Assembly (NCBI RefSeq): GCF_012034335.1
Contig: NZ_JAATHJ010000008.1
Span: 1-64,000 of the forward strand
Reading direction: 5' to 3'
DNA: 64,000 nt
From: Alkalicoccus luteus
GTDB lineage: Bacteria; Bacillota; Bacilli; Bacillales; Salisediminibacteriaceae
Shown here: positions 40,406-49,628 of the stretch, in pieces
Numbering within the stretch: position 1 is the stretch's first letter
Layout of the letters: every line of letters starts with the position of its first letter
Made by a program: the position numbers and the translations under genes
Notes under the pieces: model-generated
Databases searched by the model: none
What the model saw: the letters and a program-made list of their open reading frames with translations, nothing else
What the model was told of the DNA's origin: nothing

Positions 40406-42412
40406 ATGCTGAGCCGGATTCACGTTCACCACATTTTAAAGCAGCCAAATCTCGTTCTTAAAACGACAGATACGATTCAGGAAGCAGCCGCGGGCCTGTA
40501 TCGGCTGAAGGATGAAGCCGTTCCGGTCGTAGACGCCGAAGGAAAAGCGGCCGGCTGGATTTCTGCCGATACGCTCATGAGCTCGATGATGAACGGCCTC
40601 GGACCGGATACGCCGGTAGAAGCGGTGATGGAGAAGCCTGAAGTGATGCTGCGGGAGAACGATGTTCCTGCTGGCTGGCGCTGGCTTCCCCCGGTCCTGC
40701 CTGTAGCAGATCAAACAGGAGGCCTCGCCGGCGTCGTGCATGCTGAGGACTGGCTGCAGGAAGCAGACAGGCTGGCAGCTGCAGAACGAGCGGAGATTCT
40801 GAACGCGCTCTGTCCCGATCAGGGCATGCTCTGCCTGGTTTCCGGGAGCGGCGATATTCTCGCTGCCGCCGGGACAGAAGCAGCGCGGCCGGAGGAGATT
40901 CCCGGTGGCAAAGAGCTGCTTGCTTACGTTCGCGGCGATGCAGATCATATGCCGGTTTCCGTCGAGCAGAACGGTCAGACGTATCATGTCGTGACGGAAC
41001 CAGCCGGCGGAGCATTTTTGCTGCAGGTACGCTCTGATGAAGCGCCGGCAGACGACGTCTGGAAAGACAAAGCAGAACAGATGGAAATGGTAATTGAACT
41101 TTCCTCCGACGGCATTATCATGGTAGACCGCAATGGTATCATTACGATGGTGAACAAGGAGTACGCCCAGTTTATCGGCATGAAGGAAGAGGATATGGTC
41201 GGCCGGCACGTCGCTGACATCATTGAAAACACGCGCATGCACATCGTCGCGGAAACCGGCAAGCCGGAAATTGCCGATATTCAGAAGATAAACGGCGACT
41301 ATATGGTTGCCAACCGCCTGCCGCTTTATAAAGACGGCGAGCTCGACGGTGCAGTCGGCAAAGTATTGTTTAAAAACTTAGGCGGATTTAAAGCACTGAA
41401 GCGCCGAATTGAAAAGCTGGAGCGCGAGCTTGATTCCTATAAAGGTGAATGGCGTGAGACGAACCGGGCGAGCTATCAGTTTCACCAGCTGCTCGGCCGG
41501 AGCACCGCCTGGAACCGGACGAAGGAAATGGCGAAACGGGCGGCCGCAACCGACAGCAGCGTGCTGCTCCAAGGCGAAAGTGGAACGGGTAAAGAGCTGT
41601 TTGCCCACGCGATCCACCTGGCAGGTCCGCGGTCGCCGGGACCGTTTGTAAAAGTAAACTGCGCTGCGATCCCTGGCGACCTGATCGAGTCCGAGCTGTT
41701 CGGCTACGTGGAGGGCTCGTTTACCGGTGCCAAACGCGGCGGGAAAAAAGGCAAGTTTGAAGCAGCAGACGGCGGTACGATTTTTCTTGATGAAATCGGG
41801 GAGTTGCCGCTTCATCTGCAGGTGAAGCTGCTTCGGGTGCTGCAGGAGCGGGAAGTGGAACCGGTTGGAGCGACGGCGTCGCGAAGCGTGGACATCCGCG
41901 TTATCGCGGCGACGAACCGCGATCTGGAGAGTATGATTGAAGACGAGCAGTTCCGGCTCGATCTGTACTACCGGCTGAACGTCTTTTCCATCCTGATTCC
42001 GCCGCTCCGTGAAAGAACGGATGATTTAGAAGAACTCGTGCCACATTTTCTCGCTCGTGCCTCGGAGCGAACCGGAACAACGGTTGCTGATGTCGAAGAA
42101 GACGTCTGGAGGCTGCTCCGCACGTACAGCTGGCCGGGAAATACGCGCGAGCTGGAAAACGTGCTCGAACGCTCTGTCACGATCGCGCGCGGCAGCAGAA
42201 CATTGAAGCCGGAGCATCTGCCGCCGTCGCTCCGCGGCAGTAAGGCGATGGAGCAGCCGGCTGCCCTGCAGCAGGTGCTTCAGGAAGCCGAACAAAAAGC
42301 AGTCGAGCAGGCAATCCGGTACGCGAATGGAAATAAATCACTCGCTGCCGGTCTGCTCGGTATCAGCCGTACGTCGCTGTATGAAAAGCTGAAACGCTAT
42401 GAAAAAGTGTAA
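40406..42412 (+). CDS. Sigma-54-dependent transcriptional activator with CBS and PAS domains
   Basis: A 668-residue enhancer-binding protein. An N-terminal CBS-like pair (about 1-120) is followed by a PAS domain (about 225-330), the AAA+ motor with Walker A GESGTGKELFAHA (near 390), the sigma-54 contact loop as GSFTGA rather than GAFTGA (near 435) and Walker B GGTIFLDEIGE, then a Fis-type HTH (NKSLAAGLLGISRTSLYEKL). The ATG at 40406 follows AAGGAGAG. No receiver domain is present, so it senses a small molecule directly. It probably drives both SigL promoters here, including its own. Confidence 0.9.
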   Translation: MLSRIHVHHILKQPNLVLKTTDTIQEAAAGLYRLKDEAVPVVDAEGKAAGWISADTLMSSMMNGLGPDTPVEAVMEKPEVMLRENDVPAGWRWLPPVLPVADQTGGLAGVVHAEDWLQEADRLAAAERAEILNALCPDQGMLCLVSGSGDILAAAGTEAARPEEIPGGKELLAYVRGDADHMPVSVEQNGQTYHVVTEPAGGAFLLQVRSDEAPADDVWKDKAEQMEMVIELSSDGIIMVDRNGIITMVNKEYAQFIGMKEEDMVGRHVADIIENTRMHIVAETGKPEIADIQKINGDYMVANRLPLYKDGELDGAVGKVLFKNLGGFKALKRRIEKLERELDSYKGEWRETNRASYQFHQLLGRSTAWNRTKEMAKRAAATDSSVLLQGESGTGKELFAHAIHLAGPRSPGPFVKVNCAAIPGDLIESELFGYVEGSFTGAKRGGKKGKFEAADGGTIFLDEIGELPLHLQVKLLRVLQEREVEPVGATASRSVDIRVIAATNRDLESMIEDEQFRLDLYYRLNVFSILIPPLRERTDDLEELVPHFLARASERTGTTVADVEEDVWRLLRTYSWPGNTRELENVLERSVTIARGSRTLKPEHLPPSLRGSKAMEQPAALQQVLQEAEQKAVEQAIRYANGNKSLAAGLLGISRTSLYEKLKRYEKV

Positions 42413-42415
42413 GGA

Positions 42416-42453
42416 GAACGCGCCGGAAACTATTTCCGCGCGTTCTTTTTTTT
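42416..42453 (+). terminator. Intrinsic terminator after the activator gene
   Basis: GAACGCG and CGGAAA pair with TTTCCG and CGCGTTC (one bulge), followed by eight T. Confidence 0.88.
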
Positions 42454-42496
42454 CGGAGAACATTACCCATGCATCGAAAGCAAAGCGACTGTTCGA

Positions 42497-42597
42497 ATTT
42501 TCGTACAGATGTACATAAATCCTGAAAAACGTGTTTGAATACGCTTACATATAGCGAAAGTCAGTTTCTTTTCGTGTTCGTAAATCTGTACATGAAC
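42497..42597 (+). promoter_or_regulatory. Two upstream activator palindromes for the CoA-transferase operon
   Basis: Site 1 (42497-42519) has the perfect core GTACA-GA-TGTAC flanked by TTTTC and ATAAA. Site 2 (42576-42597) has GTTCGTA and TACATGAAC arms. Their outer ends are about 145 and 66 nt upstream of the -24 element, normal for sigma-54 enhancers. A related half-site precedes the other SigL promoter. Confidence 0.55.
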
Positions 42598-42607
42598 GAC
42601 ACTCAAA

Positions 42608-42622
42608 TTGAAAGCGCTTTCC
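42608..42622 (+). promoter_or_regulatory. cre site between enhancer and sigma-54 promoter
   Basis: TTGAAAGCGCTTTCC matches the CcpA cre consensus at all but the last position. Location between activator sites and promoter resembles catabolite control of other SigL operons in B. subtilis. Confidence 0.6.
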
Positions 42623-42662
42623 AAAAAAGCCTGCTGCAGCGCAATTTTTGTCGATCAGAACT

Positions 42663-42678
42663 TGGCATGGAATTTGCA
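42663..42678 (+). promoter_or_regulatory. Sigma-54 (SigL) promoter of the CoA-transferase operon
   Basis: TGGCATGGAATTTGCA fits TGGCAC-N5-TTGCA with one mismatch (T for C) and keeps the GG and GC pairs with exact spacing. It lies 37 nt before the start codon. Confidence 0.82.
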
Positions 42679-42714
42679 ATAGTAAAACAGCAGAACGTTT
42701 TAGGAGGGACTCTC

Positions 42715-44283
42715 ATGTCAAAAGTAAAGAGCGCCCGTGAAGCAGCGGGTATGATTGAAAGCGGATCAACGGTAGCGACAGGAGGATTTGTCGGCACCGG
42801 AGTACCGGAAGGACTGGCGATTGCCATTGAAGAACGCTTTTTAGAAGAAAAGGCACCGGCAGATCTGACACTCATGTATGCCGCTGGTCAGGGAGATGGC
42901 AAAGAAAAGGGGCTTAACCATTTCGGCCATCCTGGGTTTTTAAAGCGGGTTGTCGGAGGGCACTGGGGCCTCGCGCCGAAGATGGCGGAACTTGCGATTG
43001 CCGATAAAGTGGAGGCTTACAACCTGCCGCAAGGGATCATCACGCACATGTTCCGGGATACGGCCGCCGGAAAGCCGGGCACGATCTCGCACGTCGGTCT
43101 GCGCACGTTTGTCGACCCGCGTAAAGGCGGAGGGCGGATTAACAATGTCACGACGGAAGAACTCGTCGAGCTGATAGAAATCGGCGGCAGGGAATATTTA
43201 TTTTATAAAACGTTCCCGATCCACGTCGGCCTTATTCGCGCGACGTATGCAGATGAAGAGGGAAATGCTGTCATGACGAAAGAAGCCGGCAGCCTGGAGG
43301 CACTTTCGATTGCGCAGGCAGCTAAAAACAGCGGCGGCATCGTGCTGCTGCAGGTGGAAAAGGTGGTCGAGCGCGGCACGCTTGATCCGAAGCTCGTCAA
43401 AATACCGGGCATCCTCGTCGATGCAGTCGTAGAAGCAGCGCCGGAGCATCACATGCAGACATTTGCCGAGCAGTACAACCCGTCTTACTCGGGCGAGATT
43501 AAACGCTCGCTTGATTCACTCGAGCCGCTGCCGCTCAATGAACGTAAAATTATCGCGCGCCGTGCTGCGATGGAGCTGATCCCGGCAGCGATCACGAACC
43601 TTGGCATTGGCGTGCCGGAAGGAGTGGCAGCTGTAGCAAGTGAAGAAGGCGTACTCAGCGACATGCGTCTGACGGTGGAATCCGGACCGATCGGCGGTAT
43701 GCCGGCAGGCGGACTGAGCTTCGGTGCAGCAAATAATCCGGATGCGATCATCGACCAGCCGTACCAGTTTGATTTTTATGACGGCGGCGGCCTCGATATT
43801 GCCTTTCTCGGACTAGCGCAGCTCGACCAGGAAGGAAACGTAAACGTGAGCAAGTTCGGCTCGAAGGTAACCGGAGCGGGCGGCTTTATCAATATTTCGC
43901 AAAACGCACAGAAGGTCGTCTTCTGCGGTACGTTTACCGCAGGCGGACTGAAAGTAGATGTGGAAGACGGCGAACTTCGTATCCTGCAGGAGGGAAAAGT
44001 TCAGAAGTTCGTCGAGCAGGTGGAGCAGACGACGTTCAGCGGCACGTACGCTGCCGAGCTGGAGCGGCCGATCATGTACGTGACCGAACGGGCGGTGTTT
44101 GAGCTGACGAAAGACGGGCTGATGCTGACCGAAATCGCACCGGGGATCGACATGGAAACCGATGTTCTTGCACAGATGAACTTCCGGCCGGTCATCTCGC
44201 CGGAGCTGAAAACGATGGATAAAACGATTTTCAACCGCGAGCGCATGGGCCTTCAGGAGGCTATGCAGCCGGCAGTGAACTAA
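42715..44283 (+). CDS. Acetate/3-ketoacid CoA-transferase (single chain)
   Basis: A 522-residue family I CoA transferase with alpha and beta halves fused. GGFVGTGVPEGLA is the N-terminal CoA-binding loop; the catalytic glutamate is in the C-terminal half within LTVESGPIGG. It would transfer CoA to acetoacetate, or a similar short acid, from acetyl-CoA or succinyl-CoA. TAGGAGGGA precedes the ATG at 42715; the longer frame from 42535 would run through the SigL promoter and is rejected. It is first in a three-gene operon. Confidence 0.88.
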   Translation: MSKVKSAREAAGMIESGSTVATGGFVGTGVPEGLAIAIEERFLEEKAPADLTLMYAAGQGDGKEKGLNHFGHPGFLKRVVGGHWGLAPKMAELAIADKVEAYNLPQGIITHMFRDTAAGKPGTISHVGLRTFVDPRKGGGRINNVTTEELVELIEIGGREYLFYKTFPIHVGLIRATYADEEGNAVMTKEAGSLEALSIAQAAKNSGGIVLLQVEKVVERGTLDPKLVKIPGILVDAVVEAAPEHHMQTFAEQYNPSYSGEIKRSLDSLEPLPLNERKIIARRAAMELIPAAITNLGIGVPEGVAAVASEEGVLSDMRLTVESGPIGGMPAGGLSFGAANNPDAIIDQPYQFDFYDGGGLDIAFLGLAQLDQEGNVNVSKFGSKVTGAGGFINISQNAQKVVFCGTFTAGGLKVDVEDGELRILQEGKVQKFVEQVEQTTFSGTYAAELERPIMYVTERAVFELTKDGLMLTEIAPGIDMETDVLAQMNFRPVISPELKTMDKTIFNRERMGLQEAMQPAVN

Positions 44284-44298
44284 GGGGGAGGGACAATC

Positions 44299-45597
44299 AT
44301 GCTAGGGATTTTTCTAGGACTGTTACTTATTATGGGGCTTGCATACGCCGGATGGTCGATTATCTGGGTAGCCCCAATCGCAGCAGGGGTCGTAGCATTA
44401 ACCGGCGGACTGGATCTGCTGGATGCCTATACGAATACGTATATGGACGGTTTCGTCGGCTTTGCGCGCGACTGGTTTCCGGTCTTCATGCTCGGTGCTA
44501 TTTTCGGGAAGCTGATGGAGGACACTGGAATGGCGCGCTCCGTTGCAGAAGCGCTCACGAAGGTCATCGGTACGAAGCGGGCGATTCTGGGTGTCATCGT
44601 ATCAGCCGCCGTACTGACATACGGCGGAGTCAGCTTGTTCGTCGTTGTATTTGCAGTGTACCCGCTTGCGCTTGCGATGTTTCGGGACGCCAATATTCCG
44701 CGCCGGCTCATTCCGCCTACGGTCGCACTCGGTGCCTTCACCTTTACGATGACGGCTATTCCGGGGACGCCGCAGATTCAAAACCTGATTCCGCGTGACT
44801 ACTACCAGACGGATGCGATGGCTGCCCCGATTATGGGTATTTCAGCCGCAATCGTCATGGCCGTCGGCGGCTACTTGTATTTACGCTGGCGGGAAGGAAA
44901 GCTGCGTGCTGCCGGTGAAGTATATACGGAGCCGAAGGATAAAAAGGTGTTTAATCAGGAGGATGAGGAAAAAATTCCGCCGAAGCTGTTTACGGTGCTG
45001 TCGCTCGTGCCGCTTGCAGCAGTCGTTCTCTCATTAAACCTGTTCGGTCTCGACATTGTCGTGGCTCTCTTGATCGGTATTTTTCTCATCATGGCGTTTA
45101 ATATCCATAAATTCCGCGGCTTTTCTGCGGCTGTTAACGCCGGGGCAGGCGGCTCGGTGATTGCGATCGTCAACACGAGTGCTGCAGTCGGCTTCGGTGC
45201 AGTCGTGCAGGCGGTGCCGGGCTTTGACCGGCTGACGCAGCTTGTCTTGAGCGTGCCGGGCAACCCGCTCTTTTCCCAGGCAGTGGCGATCAACGTGCTC
45301 GCCGGGGCGACCGGTTCTGCCTCGGGCGGGATGACGATTGCGCTGAACGCGCTCGGCGACCGCTATTATGAAATTGCCATTGCGACGAATATGGAACCGG
45401 AAGCCTTTCACCGGATTGCTTCGATTGCCTCCGGCGGCCTGGATGTGCTCCCGCATAACGGAGCCGTGCTCACGCTGCTCGCGATCACCGGCATGACGCA
45501 TAAGGATTCCTATAAAGATATATTCGTCGTCGGCGCCCTGATTCCAGTTTTCTCAGCAGTTGTTGCCATTGCGGTATACGCAATCGGCCTGCTGTAA
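44299..45597 (+). CDS. GntP-family permease
   Basis: A 432-residue membrane protein with about 12 helices and the GntP signature region (TAIPGTPQIQNLIP, GATGSASGGMTIALNALG). GntP members carry gluconate, but several in ketone-body or short-acid operons carry 3-hydroxybutyrate or acetoacetate. Here it lies between a CoA transferase and a hydroxyacid dehydrogenase, so import of such an acid is the best guess. Start follows GGGGGAGGG. Confidence 0.82.
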   Translation: MLGIFLGLLLIMGLAYAGWSIIWVAPIAAGVVALTGGLDLLDAYTNTYMDGFVGFARDWFPVFMLGAIFGKLMEDTGMARSVAEALTKVIGTKRAILGVIVSAAVLTYGGVSLFVVVFAVYPLALAMFRDANIPRRLIPPTVALGAFTFTMTAIPGTPQIQNLIPRDYYQTDAMAAPIMGISAAIVMAVGGYLYLRWREGKLRAAGEVYTEPKDKKVFNQEDEEKIPPKLFTVLSLVPLAAVVLSLNLFGLDIVVALLIGIFLIMAFNIHKFRGFSAAVNAGAGGSVIAIVNTSAAVGFGAVVQAVPGFDRLTQLVLSVPGNPLFSQAVAINVLAGATGSASGGMTIALNALGDRYYEIAIATNMEPEAFHRIASIASGGLDVLPHNGAVLTLLAITGMTHKDSYKDIFVVGALIPVFSAVVAIAVYAIGLL

Positions 45598-45621
45598 ACC
45601 ACTATTGAAGGAGAGATACAC

Positions 45622-46362
45622 ATGCGATTAAACAATAAAGCAGCTGTCATCACAGGAGCAGGACGAGGAATTGGAGCGGCAACCGCCATCCGGTTTGCAG
45701 AAGAAGGAGCCTCTGTCGTCGTGGCAGATATGAACGAGGACGATGTGAAGCAGACGGTGGATACGATTAAACAGGCAGGCGGACGTGCTTCTGCCTGCAC
45801 GGTCAACGTCACGGACCGTGATTCCGTGAAGGCAATGCTCGAACAGTGCCAGCAGGAATTTGGCTCTGTCGATATCGTCGTCAGCAACGCCGGCATCACC
45901 GCAGACGCGCAGCTGCTGAAAATGGAGGAAGATCAGTGGGACCGCGTGATCGACGTGAACTTAAAAGGGGTCTTCAACACGGGTCAGGCAGCCGCTGCCA
46001 TCATGAAGGAGCAGGGAAGCGGCGTCATTTTAAATGCGTCTTCCGTCGTCGGCAGCTACGGCAACTTCGGCCAGACAAATTACGCAGCCGCGAAATGGGG
46101 CGTGAACGGCATGACGAAAACGTGGGCCAAGGAGCTCGGCCGCTTTAATGTGCGCGTCAATGCAGTCGCTCCCGGATTCGTGAAAACTCCGATGACTGAA
46201 AAAATGCCGGATAAGGTGCTTACCTTTATGGAAGAGAAGTCCGTCATGAACCGGCTCGCCGAAAGCCGTGACATCGCAAACGCCTATCTGTTCCTCGCCT
46301 CAGACGAAGCATCGTTCATTACCGGCGAAATTCTCGCCGTGGACGGCGGCGTTGTGATCTGA
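45622..46362 (+). CDS. SDR dehydrogenase (3-hydroxybutyrate dehydrogenase / FabG-like)
   Basis: A 246-residue short-chain dehydrogenase. TGAGRGIGAATA is the NAD(P) site, NAGIT follows, and the catalytic Tyr-Lys pair is in NYAAAKWG with Ser in NASSVVGSYG. In sequence it is close to FabG/acetoacetyl-CoA reductases. As last gene of the SigL operon it may oxidise 3-hydroxybutyrate to acetoacetate before CoA transfer, but a reductase role in PHB synthesis cannot be excluded. Confidence 0.85.
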   Translation: MRLNNKAAVITGAGRGIGAATAIRFAEEGASVVVADMNEDDVKQTVDTIKQAGGRASACTVNVTDRDSVKAMLEQCQQEFGSVDIVVSNAGITADAQLLKMEEDQWDRVIDVNLKGVFNTGQAAAAIMKEQGSGVILNASSVVGSYGNFGQTNYAAAKWGVNGMTKTWAKELGRFNVRVNAVAPGFVKTPMTEKMPDKVLTFMEEKSVMNRLAESRDIANAYLFLASDEASFITGEILAVDGGVVI

Positions 46363-46376
46363 TTGATGTTAAATAA

Positions 46377-46519
46377 ACCGGGCCGCCGCCCGGCCTCTAG
46401 TAAGAATAAAATAGCTTATTTCAGCTGCAGTCTATTTTCACAAGATCAACTCCCACTCTTGCAGCTGAAATTGAAGGAATAGCACCAGTCTTCTATGCAT
46501 GCGTGTATACATGCATGCA
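46377..46519. repeat. Inverted repeats between the SDR gene and element copy 3
   Basis: CCGGGC/GCCCGG (46377-46392) is a hairpin without a T-run. ATTTCAGCTGCA (46418-46429) and TGCAGCTGAAAT (46460-46471) are perfect 12-nt inverted repeats 30 nt apart. 46496-46519 is a 24-nt palindrome (arms TGCATGCGTGTA and TACATGCATGCA, one mismatch). Confidence 0.55.
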
Positions 46520-46996
46520 AAAGCCTTTCAACTTACATGTTTTTTCGATTGATTGTATTGCCCCTCTGTTTACCGAGCCTGCCGTGGGCTGGGCTTCAGC
46601 TATTTCTCAGGGGGACCCCTGTATGAAGGGAAGAAAGGCACGTAGGATGGCGCGGCTTCCACGGGCACGCCGGACACGAAGGGAAAATGGATTTGTTTGA
46701 TGGAGAAAAAACGTCCCGATCGCTGACGCTGCGGCTTTTTTGGTGGATACGTTGACGTACCTCCCTATTCGACATCGAAGCGTTGCCTAACGAAAGGTTC
46801 CATCCACATGGAACAAGCTTGTATGAACCATCACCAGGCGTTTCAACCGGACTGCCAGCTGCCAAATCGGAGGAACTCGACTCCGCGAGGATCAGAACGA
46901 GGCGAAAGCCGAGGCCGTTCCCTCCGGAAAGCGATTGTCCGCAGATACAGGCAGATGCAACGTTATTCACTTAAAATGACTTTATTCACACTCTGA
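46520..46996 (-). mobile_element. Diverged, shorter copy 3 of the MITE-like element (inverted)
   Basis: Read on the minus strand it follows copy 2 from the CTGTATCTGCGGACA segment to the CTTTCTTCCCTTCATACAG segment and to TGTAAGTTGAAAG. It lacks roughly 120-160 nt of the interior and its outer right terminal repeat, which is replaced by the palindrome at 46496. Its left end (..CTCTG) directly abuts the terminator at 46997. No gene is supported inside it. Confidence 0.75.
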
Positions 46997-47024
46997 AAAG
47001 CCCGCACATCAATGTGCGGGCTTT
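46997..47024. terminator. Bidirectional terminator beside cdr
   Basis: A perfect 13-bp stem AAAGCCCGCACAT/ATGTGCGGGCTTT with a 2-nt spacer ends 5 nt past the stop of the minus-strand gene. Confidence 0.88.
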
Positions 47025-47029
47025 AATCG

Positions 47030-48358
47030 TTATTTAAAGGCTCTGGCGCCTTTTTGTACGGGGTCCCACGTCGAGTTATACGGCGGGGCATAGCTTAAAT
47101 CCAGGTTTTGAATATCGGTCGTCGTCATGTTGTTGTAAATCATGACCGACGCGGCGTCGATCCGCTTGTCAACGCCGGTCGTGCCGACGGCCTGGATGCC
47201 GAGGAGCCTTCCGCTGGCGTCATCCTTTACGAGCTGCAGCTTCATTTTATTGGCGCCCGGGAAATAATCGGCATACGGATGCGTCTCGATCACTTTCACG
47301 CTGCAGGCGTAGCCGGTTTCCTTCGCTTCACTCACGCCGATGCCGGTCCGGCCGGCTGTGAGATCGAAAAAGCGCATGATGGCCGTTCCGACAATGCCCT
47401 GAAACGTTTTCCGCTCACCGGAAATGTTGGCGCCGGCAACCCGGCCCTGCTTGTTGGCGTGCGTGCCGAGCGGAACGTAGTCGTGCTGCTCCTTTACCCG
47501 GTGATATTGGGTGGCGCAGTCGCCGGCTGCATAAATGTTGGCCACGTTCGTGCGCATGTACGGATCGACAATCGCGGCTCCGGAGTAGTGGAGATGGACG
47601 CCGGTTCCTTCCAGATACGACGTGTTTGGCGAAATGCCGACCGCAACGATGACGCCGTCCGCATCGTAGGAGCCTTTTGTCGTCACGACACGCGCAACAC
47701 GGCCGTTTTCTCCTTCAAAGCGCGTGACGTCCTCGTGCAGGTGCAGCTCAATGCCGTGCTTTTCTGCTTCTTTGCGCAGCGCCTCGCTCACGGTTTCATC
47801 GAAGTTGCTGCCGAGCTTATCGGAGCGGTTAATAAGGCGAACCTTTTTACCCTGCTCAAGGTAATTTTCCGCTACCTCCAGTCCAATGTAGCCGGCGCCG
47901 ATGATCGTAATCTGCTCTGTCTGCCCGAGGTCGTCTTTAATCGCTTTCGCATCCGGGATCGTCTTCAGCGTATGAATCCCCTCCAGATCAGCGCCGTCTA
48001 CAGGGAGACGCACCGGACTGCCGCCGCTTGCACAGAGCAGCACGTCGTAGTTGAACAACACCTCGCTGCTGCTCTCATGATCAAACGCATGGACGAGCTG
48101 CTTGTCCGACTCGACCTTCGTCACCTCGTGATACGTTTTCGCATCGATTCCTTTGTCACGGAAAAAGGAAACCGGACGGGCAATCAGGTCCTCCGCCTCG
48201 TCAACGGTCCCGCCTAAATAATAGGGAAGCCCGCACTGGCCGTAGGAATAAATACCGCCTCGCTCCAATACGGTGATCGAAGCATCCTCCCGTTTATGTA
48301 CGACTTGCATCGCCGCACTCATGCCGGCTGCGTCTCCGCCGATAATCACTACTTTCAT
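47030..48358 (-). CDS. cdr: CoA-disulfide reductase (FAD-dependent)
   Basis: A 442-residue pyridine-nucleotide disulfide oxidoreductase. It has an FAD motif GGDAAGMSAA at the N-terminus, a single redox cysteine, Cys42, in YGQCGLPYYLGG as in CoA-disulfide and NADH-oxidase-type enzymes, a second Rossmann motif GAGYIGLEVAE and the ATG/GD-type motif YAAGDCA. It reduces CoA disulfide to maintain the thiol pool, or may act as a related persulfide reductase. AAGGAGGGAT precedes the ATG. Confidence 0.85.
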   Translation of the reverse strand: MKVVIIGGDAAGMSAAMQVVHKREDASITVLERGGIYSYGQCGLPYYLGGTVDEAEDLIARPVSFFRDKGIDAKTYHEVTKVESDKQLVHAFDHESSSEVLFNYDVLLCASGGSPVRLPVDGADLEGIHTLKTIPDAKAIKDDLGQTEQITIIGAGYIGLEVAENYLEQGKKVRLINRSDKLGSNFDETVSEALRKEAEKHGIELHLHEDVTRFEGENGRVARVVTTKGSYDADGVIVAVGISPNTSYLEGTGVHLHYSGAAIVDPYMRTNVANIYAAGDCATQYHRVKEQHDYVPLGTHANKQGRVAGANISGERKTFQGIVGTAIMRFFDLTAGRTGIGVSEAKETGYACSVKVIETHPYADYFPGANKMKLQLVKDDASGRLLGIQAVGTTGVDKRIDAASVMIYNNMTTTDIQNLDLSYAPPYNSTWDPVQKGARAFK

Positions 48359-48448
48359 GCTATCCCTCCTTGCATACTGGTTTCTCTATACCCCCCGGCC
48401 CACTTTTCGTAAACACGCAAGCGCCCGCTTCGAATCCGGCTCTGCCCG

Positions 48449-48477
48449 TTGATTTTCGCGGGGTTTACGCCTATACT
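48449..48477 (+). promoter_or_regulatory. SigA promoter of prfA-prmC
   Basis: TTGATT, a 17-nt spacer and TATACT, 73 nt before the prfA start. Confidence 0.65.
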
Positions 48478-48550
48478 GTGAAAAGGATAGAAAGTGCCTT
48501 CGTCTGCCCGATGGACGAGGTGACGCGAATTTAAGGTGAGGTGAAGCGAC

Positions 48551-49618
48551 GTGTTTGATCGTCTGCAAGCAGTAGAGGACCGGTACAATCAGCTGACAGA
48601 GCTCTTGATGGACCCGGACGTCATCAGCGATAATAAAAAACTGCGCGATTATTCCAAGGAACAGTCCGACATGCAGGAAACGGTGGAAACGTACCGCCGC
48701 TATAAAGATATTAAGCAGCAGTACGACGAAGCAAAGGAAATGCTGCAGGACAGTCTCGATGATGAGATGCGCGAAATGGTAAAGATGGAAATGGATGAAC
48801 TTGGCGATGAGATTCCGGAGCTGGAAGAAAAGATGCGCGTGCTCCTGCTTCCGAAAGATCCAAACGACGATAAAAACGTCATCGTGGAAGTCCGAGGCGC
48901 CGCCGGCGGCGACGAAGCGGCTCTGTTTGCAGGGGACTTGTACCGCATGTACTCGCGCTACGCCGACCAGCAGGGCTGGAAGACAGAAGTGATTGAAGCA
49001 AACGGAACCGGCATCGGCGGCTATAAGGAAATTATCTTTATGGTAAACGGAAAAGGGGCCTTCTCCCGGCTGAAGTACGAAAATGGCGCTCACCGCGTCC
49101 AGCGCGTGCCGACGACGGAATCCGGCGGACGGATTCACACGTCGACAGCGACCGTTGCCGTGCTCCCCGAAGCAGAGGAAGTGGAAGTCGATATTCATGA
49201 TAAGGACATTCGCGTCGATACGTTCGCTTCAAGCGGACCGGGCGGACAGTCCGTGAACACGACGATGTCTGCCGTTCGGCTGACGCATATGCCGACAGGT
49301 GTCGTCGTCTCCTGTCAGGATGAAAAATCGCAGATTAAAAACAAAGAAAAGGCCATGAAAGTCCTTCGTGCCCGTATTTATGATAAGTTTCAGAAAGAAG
49401 CGCAGGCGGAGTACGATGAGCACCGGAAATCCGCTGTTGGCTCCGGCGACCGCTCCGAGCGGATCCGCACGTACAATTTCCCGCAGAGCCGCGTGACGGA
49501 TCACCGCATTGGACTGACGCTGCAGAAGCTGGATCAGATTTTGGAAGGCGGACTGGATGAAGTGATCGATCCACTTATCATCGAAGAGCAGTCCCGCATG
49601 ATGGAGAACGCGAACTAA
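48551..49618 (+). CDS. prfA: Peptide chain release factor 1
   Basis: A 355-residue release factor for UAA and UAG. The GGQ motif is in [11 protein letters not shown]; the codon-recognition tripeptide reads PTT (RVPTTESGG) where PAT or PVT is usual. It starts with GTG at 48551. The adjacent methyltransferase PrmC modifies the GGQ glutamine. Confidence 0.95.
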   Translation: MFDRLQAVEDRYNQLTELLMDPDVISDNKKLRDYSKEQSDMQETVETYRRYKDIKQQYDEAKEMLQDSLDDEMREMVKMEMDELGDEIPELEEKMRVLLLPKDPNDDKNVIVEVRGAAGGDEAALFAGDLYRMYSRYADQQGWKTEVIEANGTGIGGYKEIIFMVNGKGAFSRLKYENGAHRVQRVPTTESGGRIHTSTATVAVLPEAEEVEVDIHDKDIRVDTFASSGPGGQSVNTTMSAVRLTHMPTGVVVSCQDEKSQIKNKEKAMKVLRARIYDKFQKEAQAEYDEHRKSAVGSGDRSERIRTYNFPQSRVTDHRIGLTLQKLDQILEGGLDEVIDPLIIEEQSRMMENAN

Positions 49619-49628
49619 GGAGATGTCC

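Noticed and set aside
42535-42714. N-terminal extension of the CoA transferase
   Set aside because: It would translate the enhancer site, cre site and sigma-54 promoter; the ATG at 42715 has an excellent ribosome site and fits the family N-terminus.
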